A model generated the notes under the pieces. That model did not search any database. It was not told where the DNA came from and worked only from the letters and a program-made list of their open reading frames with translations. Of a DNA stretch of 64,000 bases, positions 50,554 through 60,814 are shown in pieces. The position numbers and the translations under genes are program-made. This stretch comes from Glutamicibacter sp. MNS18. Lineage in GTDB: Bacteria; Actinomycetota; Actinomycetes; Actinomycetales; Micrococcaceae. The number at the start of each line of letters is the position of its first letter. Position 1 is the stretch's first letter. The DNA is taken from NCBI RefSeq assembly GCF_026107515.2, contig NZ_JAPCHW010000001.1:1-64000 (forward strand), written 5' to 3'.

Positions 50554-51559
50554 CCACCTGCTGCTCGGTCGTGGACTGCGGGCGGACACTGACCTCGGTG
50601 GTGCTGGTTTCCAATTTGGCGTTGAACCCGAAATCGGATTTGATGACCTTGTTTTCCTTGGCCCCGGTGCGCAGGTCCTGTTCGGTCAGATGAAGTTCGG
50701 TGGTCACGGTCAGCGGTCCGAGAACCCACGTGCCGTCGTAGTAGGAGACCTCGGGATCGGGGTAGTCGGCGATTTTCCAGTTGATGGACTCGGCATCCAC
50801 CCGGGCGGAGGTGTGATAGGCGAAGGGGCAGTTGCTGGGCATCAGCACCTTCTGCTCGGTGCACTTGTCCAGGTAGTCCCGGACTTGCTGGTTAACCGTT
50901 TCGGTGAAATGTGGTGTCGGCTCAGTACGCAATGCGATTTCCACCGGCTCATCCGAAGGCCCGGTCACCACCATGCCCCGGGTGTCGGCCTGGAAATTCC
51001 TGGTTTCGAAGCCGGCATCCAGGACCGCAGGGAAAAAGACCGGCAGGGTGGTCCGCCCCTGGTCCAGGGGGATCTTCTGTTCGTTCAGTTCGATCTCATT
51101 GACCGTATTGGCCTTGACCAATACGGTTGGCAGCACCGTTTCCTCGAACTTCCAGGTGTCGAAGAAGAACCAGGACTTCCCGTCGTGGCGCAGCCGGTAG
51201 CTGGACTCCATCGGCACCCCGCCGGCCTTGTAATGCGCTGTCACGCTCACCAGATCGGCGTCCTGGGCATCGGGTAGTGGCCGGTCAACCGTGAAATCGG
51301 TGATGCCCTGCTGGGTGCGTTGGAGCACCACGCCATCCAGGGCTACCGCATCCCCTTCCGGGACGGTCGCGTTCAACAACCCGAGCGCCTCACCGCCCCG
51401 GCCTTCGACCAACAACTGCTGGAGGGTCTTGACCTGGGCGGACGCCGAAAAGACCGTGCGATTGGAAATGATGATCGAAAGGATCAGCAGGATCACGACG
51501 GCCAGCGCGGCAAGAGCCCAGCGTAAGGCGATGCGGGTCACGGGATTTGGTTCGTTCAT
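50534..51559 (-). CDS. Membrane-anchored extracellular protein of unknown function
   Basis: A 341-residue protein with one N-terminal TM helix (about residues 10-34, WALAALAVVILLILSII) and a large outside domain. It contains one disulfide pair candidate (DKCTEQKVLMPSNC) and repeated beta-rich stretches. It is conserved in type among Arthrobacter genomes as a hypothetical protein to my recollection, with no assigned role. It stands alone and converges on the MFS gene. I cannot identify a domain. Confidence 0.7.
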   Translation of the reverse strand: MNEPNPVTRIALRWALAALAVVILLILSIIISNRTVFSASAQVKTLQQLLVEGRGGEALGLLNATVPEGDAVALDGVVLQRTQQGITDFTVDRPLPDAQDADLVSVTAHYKAGGVPMESSYRLRHDGKSWFFFDTWKFEETVLPTVLVKANTVNEIELNEQKIPLDQGRTTLPVFFPAVLDAGFETRNFQADTRGMVVTGPSDEPVEIALRTEPTPHFTETVNQQVRDYLDKCTEQKVLMPSNCPFAYHTSARVDAESINWKIADYPDPEVSYYDGTWVLGPLTVTTELHLTEQDLRTGAKENKVIKSDFGFNAKLETSTTEVSVRPQSTTEQQVASAPAR

Positions 51560-51708
51560 GTCCCACTAAGGCTAGCGGTTGTACAGTCCAGTTATTAAAT
51601 CAACGACCGGCCCGGCGACGTTTACGCGTGTCGGAGATCCCTCGCGCCCGTGCCTGTCCCGGACCGGTTGCCTGCGTGTTTCACGGCGGGAGGCCCGGCC
51701 AGGATTTG

Positions 51709-52479
51709 TCAGAACGGGTTGAGCAGACGCTGGACGAAGGACTGGGTACGCTGGTTGCCGGGGTTGCGTAGCACCTGGGCCGCCGGGCCGTGCTCGATCA
51801 CGTGCCCACCGTCCATGAACACCACGGTGTCGGCCACATCCCGGGCAAAGGCCAGCTCGTGGGTGACCAGGACCATGGACCAGCCTTCGGCGGCCAGTTC
51901 CTTGATGACGGTGAGCACTTCGCCTACCAGCTCCGGATCCAGCGCACTGGTCGGCTCGTCGAACAGCAGCAAATCCGGTTCCTGCATCAGCGCCCGCACG
52001 ATCCCCACCCGTTGCTGCTGACCGCCGGAGAGCGAGGAGGGGAAGGCCGACGCCTTTTCGGCCAATCCCACACGGTCAAGCAGTTTGGCGGCCTGCTCCA
52101 GCACCGCGGATTTCGGGCGCCGCTGGACTTCCAACGGGCCGATGCTCACATTCTGCAGCACCGTCAGGTGCGGAAAGAGGTGGTGGCCCTGGAACACCAT
52201 GGCCGATCGCTGCCGCAGGATGCTTGCCGTCTTCTTTCGGGTATCGGGGTGGAAGCTCACCGAGGGGCCACCGGCAAAGGCCACCACTCCGTTGTCGGCG
52301 ATTTCCAGCCCGTTCAGGCAGCGTAAAGCGGTGGTTTTCCCGGAGCCGGACGGGCCGATCAGCGCCAGGACCTCGCCTTCGTGCACGGTGAAGTCGATGC
52401 CGCGCAGCACCTGGTTGGTGCCGAAGGACTTGTGCAGGCCGGTGACGGTGAGCAGGGGAGATCCGGTTTTAGGCGACAT
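51709..52479 (-). CDS. Amino acid ABC transporter ATP-binding protein
   Basis: A 256-residue ATPase of the polar amino acid transporter class (GlnQ/TcyC-like). Walker A GPSGSGKTTAL, FQGHHLFPHLTVL, signature LSGGQQQRVGIVRAL, Walker B LLLFDEPTSALDPELV and a switch His in THELAFARD are intact. The start overlaps the upstream permease by 11 bp. Last gene of the three-gene operon with permease and binding protein. Confidence 0.92.
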   Translation of the reverse strand: MSPKTGSPLLTVTGLHKSFGTNQVLRGIDFTVHEGEVLALIGPSGSGKTTALRCLNGLEIADNGVVAFAGGPSVSFHPDTRKKTASILRQRSAMVFQGHHLFPHLTVLQNVSIGPLEVQRRPKSAVLEQAAKLLDRVGLAEKASAFPSSLSGGQQQRVGIVRALMQEPDLLLFDEPTSALDPELVGEVLTVIKELAAEGWSMVLVTHELAFARDVADTVVFMDGGHVIEHGPAAQVLRNPGNQRTQSFVQRLLNPF

Positions 52480-53131
52480 ACTTCTCGAGCCTGCCTTCCA
52501 TACGAGTCTGGATGGTGGACAGCACCAGGCAGATCACCCAGTACAGTGCCGCTGCAGTGAGGTAGAGGGTCATGAATTCCAGCGAGGTCGCCGCGACCTC
52601 CTGGGCGCGGCGGAACATTTCGGTGACGAGGATCAGCGAGGCCAGCGAGGTGTCCTTCACCAGCGAGATGAAGGTATTAGACAACGGCGGGATGGCCACC
52701 CGTGTCGCCTGGGGAAGGATCAGCCGGTAGAGGGTCCGCGTCCGGGACATCCCGATGGTGTAGCCGGCCTCCCACTGCCCGTTGGGTACCGAGAGGATCG
52801 CGGCACGGATGATTTCGGCGGCATAGCCTGCCACGTTCAGGGTGAAGGCGATGATGGCGCTGGGCCACGGATCGATGGTCACGCCCAGGGAAGGCAACCC
52901 GTAGAAGATCACGAACAGCTGTACCAGCAGCGGGGTACCGCGAATGATAGAGATATAGATCCGCGCAATCGCCGAGAGCACCCGGCTGGTGCTGATCCGC
53001 ATCAGTGCCACCACCAAGGCCAGCATCAGCCCGAGGGAGAAACTGGCCAGCGTCAGGGGAATGGTTCCGGTCAATGCTCCCTTGGCCAAAGGCCACAGCG
53101 AATCAAGCACCAACTGCCAGGTCTCGTCCAT
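52469..53131 (-). CDS. Amino acid ABC transporter permease
   Basis: A 220-residue inner-membrane permease of the HisM/GlnP type with five TM helices. The EAA-loop region reads NGQWEAGYTIGMSRTRTLYR (about residues 121-140), with IPPLSNTFISLVKDTSLAS further on. As in TcyB-like permeases, a single permease gene suggests a homodimer. It lies 93 bp after the binding-protein gene. Confidence 0.9.
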   Translation of the reverse strand: MDETWQLVLDSLWPLAKGALTGTIPLTLASFSLGLMLALVVALMRISTSRVLSAIARIYISIIRGTPLLVQLFVIFYGLPSLGVTIDPWPSAIIAFTLNVAGYAAEIIRAAILSVPNGQWEAGYTIGMSRTRTLYRLILPQATRVAIPPLSNTFISLVKDTSLASLILVTEMFRRAQEVAATSLEFMTLYLTAAALYWVICLVLSTIQTRMEGRLEKYVA

Positions 53132-53223
53132 TGTCCTTCTTCCGATTCACTGATCACGGGCACTTGCCCCCAGGAAAGGTCCTAGGGGCAAGTCTACGCA
53201 GGGGCTACCGGGGAGCCACCCGT

Positions 53224-54024
53224 TTACTCGGTGACGTCGGCGTCGAAGTACTTCGCGGAGATCTCGGCCAGGGTTCCCTCGCTGCGCAATTCCTCCAGGG
53301 CCGTGTTGATGGCGTCGCGCAGGTCGCTGTCCTCCTGGCGCAGTGCCACGCCGACCCTCGACTGTTCCTCGGACTCGGCGGCGATCTTGATCGAGTCATC
53401 CGGGCTGGTGTTCTGGGAATCCAAGTAGGTGAGCTTGTCGTTGATCGTGGCGTCCACACGGCCCTGCTTCAGCAGTGTCACCGCCTGGGCCCAGCCCTCG
53501 ACGGCCTCGACGTTGGCTCCGGCTTCCTGGGCGGCCTCGTACCAGTTGCTGGTGAGCGACTGGGCGGTGGTCTTGCCCTCAAGGGATTCGAAGGAGGTGA
53601 TGTCGGTGTTGTCGCTGCCGGTCACCACCACGCCGTTGGAGACGGTGTACGGGGCGGAGAACAGGTACTTCTCCTCGCGTTCGGGGTTGATGGTGACCTG
53701 GTTGGCGATCACGTCGAAACGCTTGGCGTCCAACCCGGCAAAGATGCCGTCCCACTGGGTTTCCTCGAACTGGACGTCCACGCCCAGCTTGTCACCCACC
53801 GCCTCGATGATCTCCACATCGAAGCCGACCAGGTCGTTGCCCTCGTGGTAGGAGAACGGGCGGTAGGTGCCCTCGGTGCCCACCGTGAGCACACCGGATT
53901 CCTGTACATGCTCCAGCAGTGAATCGGACTGGCCCTGGGTATCCCCGGAACCACCCGAGCCGCAGGCGCTGAGTGTCAATGCCAGTACGGCGGCAGTGGA
54001 AAGGGCAGTCAGGGATCGTTTCAT
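53224..54024 (-). CDS. Amino acid ABC transporter substrate-binding lipoprotein
   Basis: A 266-residue family 3 solute-binding lipoprotein (lipobox LTLSACGS). It carries GTEGTYRPFSYHEGNDLVGF and DVEIIEAVGDKLG, and ETQWDGIFAGLDAKRFDVI, with PEREEKYLFSAPY at the hinge. This pattern resembles cystine-binding TcyA/FliY, so L-cystine uptake is likely, but other polar amino acids cannot be excluded. The frame extends 43 codons upstream; ATG 54024 with GAGGTC gives a normal signal peptide. Confidence 0.9.
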   Translation of the reverse strand: MKRSLTALSTAAVLALTLSACGSGGSGDTQGQSDSLLEHVQESGVLTVGTEGTYRPFSYHEGNDLVGFDVEIIEAVGDKLGVDVQFEETQWDGIFAGLDAKRFDVIANQVTINPEREEKYLFSAPYTVSNGVVVTGSDNTDITSFESLEGKTTAQSLTSNWYEAAQEAGANVEAVEGWAQAVTLLKQGRVDATINDKLTYLDSQNTSPDDSIKIAAESEEQSRVGVALRQEDSDLRDAINTALEELRSEGTLAEISAKYFDADVTE

Positions 54025-54168
54025 TTTGACCTCAGCGGGACTCGAAAGCGGGTGTGGTTCAAACGGCATAACGTTGCCGTCAGCATCCAGTATTCCCCAC
54101 GGCCCGATAAAGTGTCCCGGCATCGGAAGGGGCGGGTCATAAATATTCATCATCCCGGGGCGGGCCGG

Positions 54169-55101
54169 CTAGATCCCCAGGATCGAGGCCAGCAGCATCA
54201 TCACCGGGATCGCGCAGATCGTGGTCAACATGACGGTGTCCTTGGCGATGACCACTCCTTGTTCGTAGCGTGAGGCGGTGACGAAGATGTTCTGGGCGGT
54301 CGGCAGTCCGGCCATGATCACCGAGGAGATGACCATCGGAGTGGACAGCTGGAAGACAAAGGCGGCCAGCAGCCAGGCGATGAGCGGATGGAGAACCAGC
54401 TTGGCCACCGTACCGACCACCACGTCGGCCCGTCGACCGGTGGCCCGATCCAGCGGTTTGGACCCCACCAGCGAGATGCCGAAGGCCAACAGCATCGCCG
54501 GAATCGAGGCCCCGGCAATCAGCTCGATGGGTTCCAGGACGAGTTGCGGCACCTGCCAGCCGCTCAGCGCCACCACCAGCCCGGCCATGGAGCCGATGAT
54601 CATCGGGTTCTTGGCCGTGGCCGTGAGCAGGGCCAGGAAGGTGGTGCGGTGGGTCAACGTGGTCGCATCCAGCATGGCCAGGTTCACCGGTTGGTAGAGC
54701 GCCAGCTGGAAGAGGATGACCGGTGCGGCATGGGACATGTCGCCCAACACGTACAAGGCTATGGGCAGCCCGAGGTTCGCGGAATTCACCGTGGAGGCGC
54801 TCATTGCCGCAATGATACGTTCGGCCGGGGTCCGCTTGAGCCATTTGAAGGTAGCCAGGTGGTAGACCACCGCGGTCAGTGACGCGGAGATGGTCGCAAT
54901 CCAGAGCAGCGGCCCGAGAACCTGGGTGGGTTCCGAATCGGCGATGGTCATGAAGAGCAGGGCCGGGCTGGCGACGAAGAAGGTCAACCGGTTCAGTACC
55001 CAGCGGCCCTGTTCGCCCAGGACCCCGGTGCGTCCGACGAAGTAGCCGACCAGGATGACAACCCAGATGATCGAGAATCCGGATAACACTCCGGTCATCA
55101 A
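54169..55101 (-). CDS. AEC family transporter
   Basis: A 310-residue auxin-efflux-carrier-type (AEC) membrane protein with ten TM helices in two sets of five. It has NSANLGLPIALYVLGD and MAGLPTAQNIFVTASRYEQG, the conserved crossover segments. Relatives carry malate, malonate or other small organic acids. It stands alone; the cystine-type operon follows on the same strand after 144 bp. Confidence 0.88.
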   Translation of the reverse strand: MMTGVLSGFSIIWVVILVGYFVGRTGVLGEQGRWVLNRLTFFVASPALLFMTIADSEPTQVLGPLLWIATISASLTAVVYHLATFKWLKRTPAERIIAAMSASTVNSANLGLPIALYVLGDMSHAAPVILFQLALYQPVNLAMLDATTLTHRTTFLALLTATAKNPMIIGSMAGLVVALSGWQVPQLVLEPIELIAGASIPAMLLAFGISLVGSKPLDRATGRRADVVVGTVAKLVLHPLIAWLLAAFVFQLSTPMVISSVIMAGLPTAQNIFVTASRYEQGVVIAKDTVMLTTICAIPVMMLLASILGI

Positions 55102-55144
55102 TGACCTCCAGGGATTCGCGATGGGGCAGCTGTCGTGGAAACGC

Positions 55145-55178
55145 CAGACGCCGGGGTCCCATGGGACCCCGGCGTCTG
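55145..55178 (-). terminator. 34-bp perfect palindrome, terminator of tRNA-Gly
   Basis: The segment is fully self-complementary (arms CAGACGCCGGGGTCCCA and its exact complement) with CATG at its centre. It lies 9 bp past the tRNA 3' end on the - strand and 43 bp before the AEC gene start, so it probably ends the tRNA transcript. Confidence 0.8.
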
Positions 55179-55187
55179 ATTCATGCG

Positions 55188-55258
55188 AGCGGGCGACGGG
55201 AATCGAACCCGCGTATCGAGCTTGGGAAGCTAGCGCTCTACCATTGAGCTACGCCCGC
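55188..55258 (-). tRNA. tRNA-Gly (anticodon CCC)
   Basis: 71 nt on the - strand folding into a full cloverleaf: acceptor GCGGGCG/CGCCCGC, D-arm GCTC/GAGC, anticodon loop TTCCCAA with anticodon CCC, T-arm GCGGG-TTCGATT-CCCGT. The CCA end is not encoded. The anticodon stem CTAGC/GCTCG has one T-C mismatch at pair 28-42. It reads GGG codons. Confidence 0.95.
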
Positions 55259-55455
55259 AATGCTCCGAGCGGCCTGCTGGCGGCCCGGGCGTATCCCAGC
55301 ATAGCGCACCACTGATGGTGGTTTCCAAGTTGATGACCTGTTGATATCCCGATCAGGTTCCGTCGAGCGGCGTGGAGCCAGTTGTTGCGCGGAATTCCCG
55401 CCCCCATCACGGGGTGAAATATGATCAGAGTCACATATTCCCTCGGGGTGTGGCG

Positions 55456-55944
55456 TTAGCGGCCATCCCCGCCGTGGTCCAGCAGCTCCTGCTGCAAGAC
55501 CGCCACCCCGTCCGCCGGGATCTGGAAGCTCAACTCATCGCCCGGATTGATGACCACCCCGGTCTTCGACAGCGAGCGGATGATCGCCGCGCCCTGGACC
55601 TTCACCCCATAGGGGGCCTGGTCGATATAGGCGCCGGGAATGCGTTCCAGGGAAGTGAAGACCGCGACCATCGCCGCCCCAGCCGCATTGCTCAGCAGCA
55701 ACGGCTGCGCATTGGGGTTCTCGCCGGTGACTTCCTCCCGGGACAGGAAGTACACTTCCGCGCTCATGAACGCGCCGACCACCGACCCGGACAGCTCGGG
55801 CTTGTTCAACCCGGCGGCAATCACGGTCTCGAAGTGGTTGATGGTGCCCGCCGGGTCCGGGGTCGGTGACGCTTCCCCGGGGGAGTGCGGTGTTTCACTC
55901 GAAGCTCCGGAAGCATTGGTGGGATCGGGTTTCTGGTTGCTCAT
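55456..55944 (-). CDS. SseB-like domain protein
   Basis: A 162-residue soluble protein. After a flexible Pro/Ser/Thr-rich start (about 1-30), the rest shows an SseB N-terminal-like domain: LNKPELSGSVVGAFMSAEVY, AGAAMVAVFTSLERIP and GVKVQGAAIIRSLSKTGVV, then NPGDELSFQIP. SseB was named for serine sensitivity but the function is unclear. The start is either ATG 55944 (GGGGA upstream) or 55956; I prefer the first. Divergent from the fumarase gene. Confidence 0.72.
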   Translation of the reverse strand: MSNQKPDPTNASGASSETPHSPGEASPTPDPAGTINHFETVIAAGLNKPELSGSVVGAFMSAEVYFLSREEVTGENPNAQPLLLSNAAGAAMVAVFTSLERIPGAYIDQAPYGVKVQGAAIIRSLSKTGVVINPGDELSFQIPADGVAVLQQELLDHGGDGR

Positions 55945-56056
55945 ATCCCCAAGCATGTCGTGGTGCCAACGTCACGTGCAACCGCGGAATCCGCAAAATT
56001 GCCAATTGCGCCTAAAATGACAGACGAGCAACCACAAAGAGATGCAAGGACCGAGC

Positions 56057-57763
56057 ATGCCTGAATTCCGTTATGAAGACCTCCTGCCGATTGGCCAGGA
56101 CACCACCAACTACCGAAGGATCTCCGCCGAGGGTGTCACTGTCGTCACCGGCCCGGACGGCAAGAACTTCCTCCAGGTGGCTCCCGAAGCCCTTGAGCTG
56201 CTGGCCGAAACCGCGCTGCGCGACATCTCGCACTACCTGCGCCCCGCCCACCTGCAGCAGTTGCGCAATATCCTCGACGACGAGGAAGCCAGCCCGAATG
56301 ACAAGTTCGTGGCCCTGGACCTGCTGAAGAACGCGAACATCGCCGCCGGCGGCATCCTGCCGATGTGCCAGGACACCGGAACCGCGATCGTGATGGGCAA
56401 GCGCGGACAGCGGGTGCTGACCGAGGAACAGGACGAGATCTCGCTCTCCCGCGGCATCTACAACGCCTACACCAAGCTGAACCTGCGCTACTCGCAGCTG
56501 GCCCCGATCACCACCTGGGATGAAAAGCAGACCGGCAACAACCTGCCGGCACAGATCGACCTGTACGCCAACACCAAGCCCGAGGCGGACACCAGCTACA
56601 AGTTCCTGTTCATGGCCAAGGGCGGCGGCAGCGCCAACAAGTCCTTCCTGTACCAGGAAACCAAGGCCATCCTGAACGAGAACTCGATGCTGAGGTTCCT
56701 CGACGAGAAGCTGCGCTCGCTGGGGACCGCGGCCTGCCCGCCGTACCACCTGTCCATCGTCATCGGCGGCACCAGCGCCGAAATGGCGCTGAAGACCGCC
56801 AAGTACGGTTCTGCCAAGTACCTGGATTCTCTGCCCACCGAAGGGGCGATCACCGGACGCGGATTCCGCGACACCGATCTGGAGGAGAAGGTCCTGGAAC
56901 TGACCCGCAACTTCGGGATCGGCGCCCAGTTCGGCGGAAAGTACTTCTGCCACGACGTGCGCGTGGTGCGTCTGCCCCGACACGGTGCCTCGATGCCGGT
57001 GGCCATCGCCGTTTCCTGCTCCGCCGACCGCCAGATGCTGGCCAAGATCACCGAAGAGGGCATCTTCGTTGAGCAGCTGGAAACCGACCCGGCCCGTTTC
57101 ATGCCGGACGAGTCCCACCCGGCCGTGGCCGCCTACGGGGACGACAGCCAGGGCGTCTCGGGCACCGGTGGGGGATCGGTGGTCAAGGTCGACCTGAACA
57201 AGCCAATGGATCAGATCCTGGCCGAACTGACCAAGTTCCCGGTCAAGACCCGGCTGTCCTTGACCGGCCCGTTGGTGGTGGCCCGCGATATCGCGCACGC
57301 CAAGATCAAGGAACGGCTGGATGCCGGCGAGGAGATGCCGCAATACCTGAAGGACCACCCGGTCTACTATGCCGGCCCGGCCAAGACCCCCGATGGCATG
57401 GCTTCGGGATCCTTCGGGCCGACCACCGCAGGTCGCATGGATTCCTATGTGGAACAGTTCCAGGCTGCTGGCGGCTCGAAGATCATGCTGGCCAAGGGCA
57501 ACCGCTCCTCACAGGTCACCGACGCGTGCAACGCCCACGGCGGGTTCTACCTGGGCTCCATCGGCGGCCCGGCCGCCCGTCTGGCCCAGGACTGCATCAA
57601 GAAGGTCGAGGTCATCGAATACGAGGAACTGGGCATGGAAGCGGTCTGGAGGATCGAGGTCGAGGACTTCCCCGCGTTCATCGTGGTCGATGACAAGGGC
57701 AACGACTTCTTCGAGGCCACCTCAAAGCCCACCTTCACCGGTATCCCGGTTCGCGCCAGCTAG
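56057..57763 (+). CDS. fumA: Class I (iron-sulfur) fumarate hydratase
   Basis: A 568-residue class I fumarase, which interconverts fumarate and malate in the citric acid cycle with an oxygen-sensitive [4Fe-4S] cluster. It has the N-terminal alpha domain with [20 protein letters not shown] (first cluster Cys) and the later cluster cysteines in [16 protein letters not shown] and [10 protein letters not shown]-like stretches, then the C-terminal beta domain with [23 protein letters not shown] 56057 with AAGGA is preferred over 56042. Many actinobacteria use class II FumC instead; a second fumarase may exist elsewhere. Confidence 0.94.
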   Translation: MPEFRYEDLLPIGQDTTNYRRISAEGVTVVTGPDGKNFLQVAPEALELLAETALRDISHYLRPAHLQQLRNILDDEEASPNDKFVALDLLKNANIAAGGILPMCQDTGTAIVMGKRGQRVLTEEQDEISLSRGIYNAYTKLNLRYSQLAPITTWDEKQTGNNLPAQIDLYANTKPEADTSYKFLFMAKGGGSANKSFLYQETKAILNENSMLRFLDEKLRSLGTAACPPYHLSIVIGGTSAEMALKTAKYGSAKYLDSLPTEGAITGRGFRDTDLEEKVLELTRNFGIGAQFGGKYFCHDVRVVRLPRHGASMPVAIAVSCSADRQMLAKITEEGIFVEQLETDPARFMPDESHPAVAAYGDDSQGVSGTGGGSVVKVDLNKPMDQILAELTKFPVKTRLSLTGPLVVARDIAHAKIKERLDAGEEMPQYLKDHPVYYAGPAKTPDGMASGSFGPTTAGRMDSYVEQFQAAGGSKIMLAKGNRSSQVTDACNAHGGFYLGSIGGPAARLAQDCIKKVEVIEYEELGMEAVWRIEVEDFPAFIVVDDKGNDFFEATSKPTFTGIPVRAS

Positions 57764-57787
57764 TCGCACAGGCGGAAGCCGGGCCAA

Positions 57788-57833
57788 CCGTGGCAGGGTC
57801 ACGAACCAGTACTGGTTCGCGGCCCTGCCACGG
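57788..57833. terminator. Terminator after the fumarase gene
   Basis: CCGTGGCAGGG (57788-57798) pairs with CCCTGCCACGG (57823-57833); the inner part CGAACCAGTACTGGTTCG forms a second helix. TCTTTAA follows. It separates fumA from the convergent carboxypeptidase gene. Confidence 0.88.
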
Positions 57834-57873
57834 TCTTTAAGCGTTGATTCCGACCGGTGTCGTGGAAGCGGTG

Positions 57874-58740
57874 CTACCGGCTCAGCCCGAAGGACCAATC
57901 GCGGAAGGGTGGCAGGAACCGTAGCACCACCAGGTCATCGGAGGAATCCGCGGAGGCCTCGGGCTCCGGGGAGCTGCCCCACGGGCTGGACTCGGCGGCC
58001 GGGGTGGTTTCCACCGCGTTCTCGGTGGGCTCGGCCGGGGCTTCTTCGGCCTGGTCAAGCAGCAGGTTGTAGTACTGCTCGTAGGTGGCGACGTCGGCAT
58101 CCTGCATGGCCTGGGCATGGTCGATGCCGATGTAGCGCAGATGCCACGGCTCGTAGCTGTAGCCGGTGACCTCTTCCTGTCCGGCAGGGTAACGGATGAT
58201 CAGCCCGTATTCGGCGGAGTGCTGGGCCAGCCATTTTCCGGCGGCGGTGTCGCCAAAGCAGATACGCAACTGGCAGTTGCCCCCGGCATAGCCCACATCC
58301 GCGGCCAGACCCAGCTGGTGTTCGCTGGTTCCGGGGCGGGCCGAGATCCGCTCGGCGTACGCGGCGCCGTACTGGCTTTCATACTGGTTGAACAACACGC
58401 GCTGGCGTTCATAGGAACGGAAGGCGCTGATCAGCTGCAGGCTGTGGCCGGCCTGGCGGGCGGCAACCAGCAGTTCCTCCACCGCATCGGCGGCCTCCTC
58501 ACGCAACTGGTGGCTGCTGCCGGCCACGGTGCGCAGGTCGGTCGGGTGGTAATCGGCGGTGGACAGCTGGATGCTGGGGTTGATCAAGGCCAGCATGCTG
58601 TCGCTACTGCTGAGCTCTTCGGAGCTTACCGGAGGCAGTTCTGCGGTGGGGGCGGCGTTCGCGCCGGGTGCACCGGCGGCCAACAGCAGTGATGCAAGTA
58701 TCACGCTTGCGGCGCGGGTCATGAAGCGCATGCTGGTCAA
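57874..58740 (-). CDS. VanY-type D-alanyl-D-alanine carboxypeptidase, secreted
   Basis: A 288-residue secreted zinc peptidase of the VanY/M15 family, which trims D-Ala from peptidoglycan stem peptides. The signal peptide ends at about 29 (GANAA). Zinc and catalytic motifs: SEHQLGLAADV gives H141 and D148, and EPWHLRYIG gives H200. C156 and C161 may form a disulfide. The C-terminal 60 residues are a Pro/Glu/Ser-rich low-complexity tail. The start is TTG 58740 with AAGGA 6 bp upstream, or ATG 58731. Confidence 0.88.
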   Translation of the reverse strand: MTSMRFMTRAASVILASLLLAAGAPGANAAPTAELPPVSSEELSSSDSMLALINPSIQLSTADYHPTDLRTVAGSSHQLREEAADAVEELLVAARQAGHSLQLISAFRSYERQRVLFNQYESQYGAAYAERISARPGTSEHQLGLAADVGYAGGNCQLRICFGDTAAGKWLAQHSAEYGLIIRYPAGQEEVTGYSYEPWHLRYIGIDHAQAMQDADVATYEQYYNLLLDQAEEAPAEPTENAVETTPAAESSPWGSSPEPEASADSSDDLVVLRFLPPFRDWSFGLSR

Positions 58741-58883
58741 TTGCCATCCTTGGAAGTCAGTGCGGTGGTATTGCCTTCAAGAATACTGCCTGTCGGTCTT
58801 GGGAACCATGTGTTGCCGGACTCGCCGGCCGCGCGCGGTCACACGTCGTGGCGCCACAATCGGCCGTGGGTTAGGAGGACGGC

Positions 58884-59489
58884 GTGCGGCAGGATAAATT
58901 TAGTGGCGTGTTGTATTCAGATGGTGACATTCGTCGTTCGATTGCCAACGGGCAGATTGCCCTGGAACCCTATGCGGGCGAGATGGTCCAGCCGGCCTCG
59001 GTCGATGTGCGGTTGGACCGTTTCTTCAGGTTGTTCGACAACCATAAGTACGCGCATATCGACCCTTCCACCGATCAGCCCGAGCTGACCCGTCTGGTGG
59101 AGGTGGAACCGGAGGAGCCCTTTATCCTGCACCCCGGCGAATTCGTGCTCGGCGCGACCTATGAGAAGGTCACCCTGGGTCATGGGGTCGCCGCCCGCCT
59201 GGAAGGCAAGAGCTCGCTGGGCCGGCTGGGCCTGCTGACCCACTCGACGGCCGGTTTCATCGACCCGGGTTTCTCAGGGCACGTGACCCTGGAGTTGTCG
59301 AATATGGCCACCTTGCCGATCAAGCTGTGGCCGGGATCGAAGATCGGGCAGCTGTGCTTCTTCCAGTTGACCTCGGAGGCCGAGCACCCGTACGGGTCCG
59401 GCCCGTACGGCAACCGCTACCAGGGCCAGCGCGGTCCCACCGCCTCACGCAGCCACCTGAACTTCCACCGCACCACCCTGGAAAACTAA
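58884..59489 (+). CDS. dcd: dCTP deaminase
   Basis: A dCTP deaminase, about 190-201 residues, with [20 protein letters not shown] and [15 protein letters not shown], the actinobacterial bifunctional-like form that converts dCTP to dUTP or dUMP for thymidylate synthesis. The GTG at 58884 has a strong AGGAGG 5 bp upstream, but the family N-terminus ([11 protein letters not shown]) would begin at GTG 58908. I keep 58884, which adds eight residues; the true start is uncertain. It overlaps the convergent MFS gene by 4 bp. Confidence 0.9.
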   Translation: MRQDKFSGVLYSDGDIRRSIANGQIALEPYAGEMVQPASVDVRLDRFFRLFDNHKYAHIDPSTDQPELTRLVEVEPEEPFILHPGEFVLGATYEKVTLGHGVAARLEGKSSLGRLGLLTHSTAGFIDPGFSGHVTLELSNMATLPIKLWPGSKIGQLCFFQLTSEAEHPYGSGPYGNRYQGQRGPTASRSHLNFHRTTLEN

Positions 59490-60814
59490 CGGCGGGCCGC
59501 GCCCTTCGGGGTGCGGATGGGTAGCAGCAGGACCAGCCCGATCAGCAACACCAGCAGGATGCCCAGGATGCCGTAGCGTTGCGCCTGCCCTTCGGCCACC
59601 TGGGTGGCGGCAATCGCGATGGCCGTGGTGAACAGCATGGGGGCCAGGAAGCTGACAGCTCGGCCGGTGGTGGCGTACAGGCCGAACATTTCGCCTTCAC
59701 GCCCTGCCGGGGCCATCCGTGCCAGCAGTGAACGCGCGGCGGATTGCGCGGGCCCGACAAACAGGCACAACAGCAGCCCGAAGAGCCAGAATCCCAAGGC
59801 ATCCGGGGAGAAGAACACCCCGGCACCGGCCACCAGCAACCCGACCAGGGACACGGTGATCACCCATTTGGGACCCACGTAATCATCCAGCCAGCCACCC
59901 ACGATGGCGCCAATCGCGGCGACCACATTGCCCACGATCGCGAAGATGATCACCTCGCTGAGGGCGAAACCGAAGGTTCCGGCGGCAATCACCCCGCCGA
60001 AGGTGAAGATCGCGGCCAGCCCGTCACGGAAAACCGCCGAGGAACCGAGGAAGAACACCAGATTCCGGTCCTCCTTCCACAGCGAGACGATCCGCCCGAA
60101 CAGCACCTTGTAGGAGCTGGCCAGAGGAATCCTCCGGTTGAGCTGGGGTGGGGCCTCGGGGATCCTGAAGAAGATCGGCAGGGCGAAAACCAGGAACCAG
60201 AGGGCGCTGAAGACCGCGACCCACCGCAGATTCCACGAGTCCTCGGTATTGGCACCCGGCCAGTCGAACAGCGGATCAACGAACCCGAAGAGCACCAGTG
60301 CCAGGGCCAGGATGCCGCCGACATATCCCATACCCCAGCCGAAGCCCGAGACCTTGCCGATGGTGGAAGGAGTGGAGATCTGGGTGAGCACCGCGTTGTA
60401 GTTCACCGAGGCGAATTCGGAGAACACCGACGCGGCGGCGATCAACCCGGCCCCCAGCCACAGGTACTTGGGATCCGGTGCCACGAAAACGCAGGCGGCG
60501 GTCAGGGCCACCACGGCCAACGAATTCACGGTCAGCCACAATTTGCGCCGCCCGGCCGCATCCGAACGCATCCCGGTGACCGGCACCAGCAACACGATCG
60601 CGATCCCGGCGTAGGTCAGCGCCTGGCCAAGCACCACCGATGCGTGGTCGGTGGAGCCGAACAGTTCACTGGTCAGGTAGACGGTGAAGACAAACGTGGT
60701 CATCACGGCGTTGATCGCGGCCTGTCCCCAGTCCCAGCTCGCCCACGCCAGCGTCGCACTATTAAGCCATGATTTTTTCGGTTCGACCAGACCTCGTGCC
60801 AGATTGCTCTCCAT
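59486..60814 (-). CDS. UMF1-type MFS transporter (Atg22-like)
   Basis: A 442-residue 12-helix protein. The N-terminal [20 protein letters not shown] and AYFTSV-like region, then the [17 protein letters not shown] segment, are typical of the Atg22/UMF1 vacuole-effluxer group of the MFS, whose yeast member exports amino acids from vacuoles. Bacterial substrates are unknown. It converges on dcd with a 4-bp overlap and starts 214 bp from the Mrp operon, divergently. Confidence 0.88.
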   Translation of the reverse strand: MESNLARGLVEPKKSWLNSATLAWASWDWGQAAINAVMTTFVFTVYLTSELFGSTDHASVVLGQALTYAGIAIVLLVPVTGMRSDAAGRRKLWLTVNSLAVVALTAACVFVAPDPKYLWLGAGLIAAASVFSEFASVNYNAVLTQISTPSTIGKVSGFGWGMGYVGGILALALVLFGFVDPLFDWPGANTEDSWNLRWVAVFSALWFLVFALPIFFRIPEAPPQLNRRIPLASSYKVLFGRIVSLWKEDRNLVFFLGSSAVFRDGLAAIFTFGGVIAAGTFGFALSEVIIFAIVGNVVAAIGAIVGGWLDDYVGPKWVITVSLVGLLVAGAGVFFSPDALGFWLFGLLLCLFVGPAQSAARSLLARMAPAGREGEMFGLYATTGRAVSFLAPMLFTTAIAIAATQVAEGQAQRYGILGILLVLLIGLVLLLPIRTPKGAARR

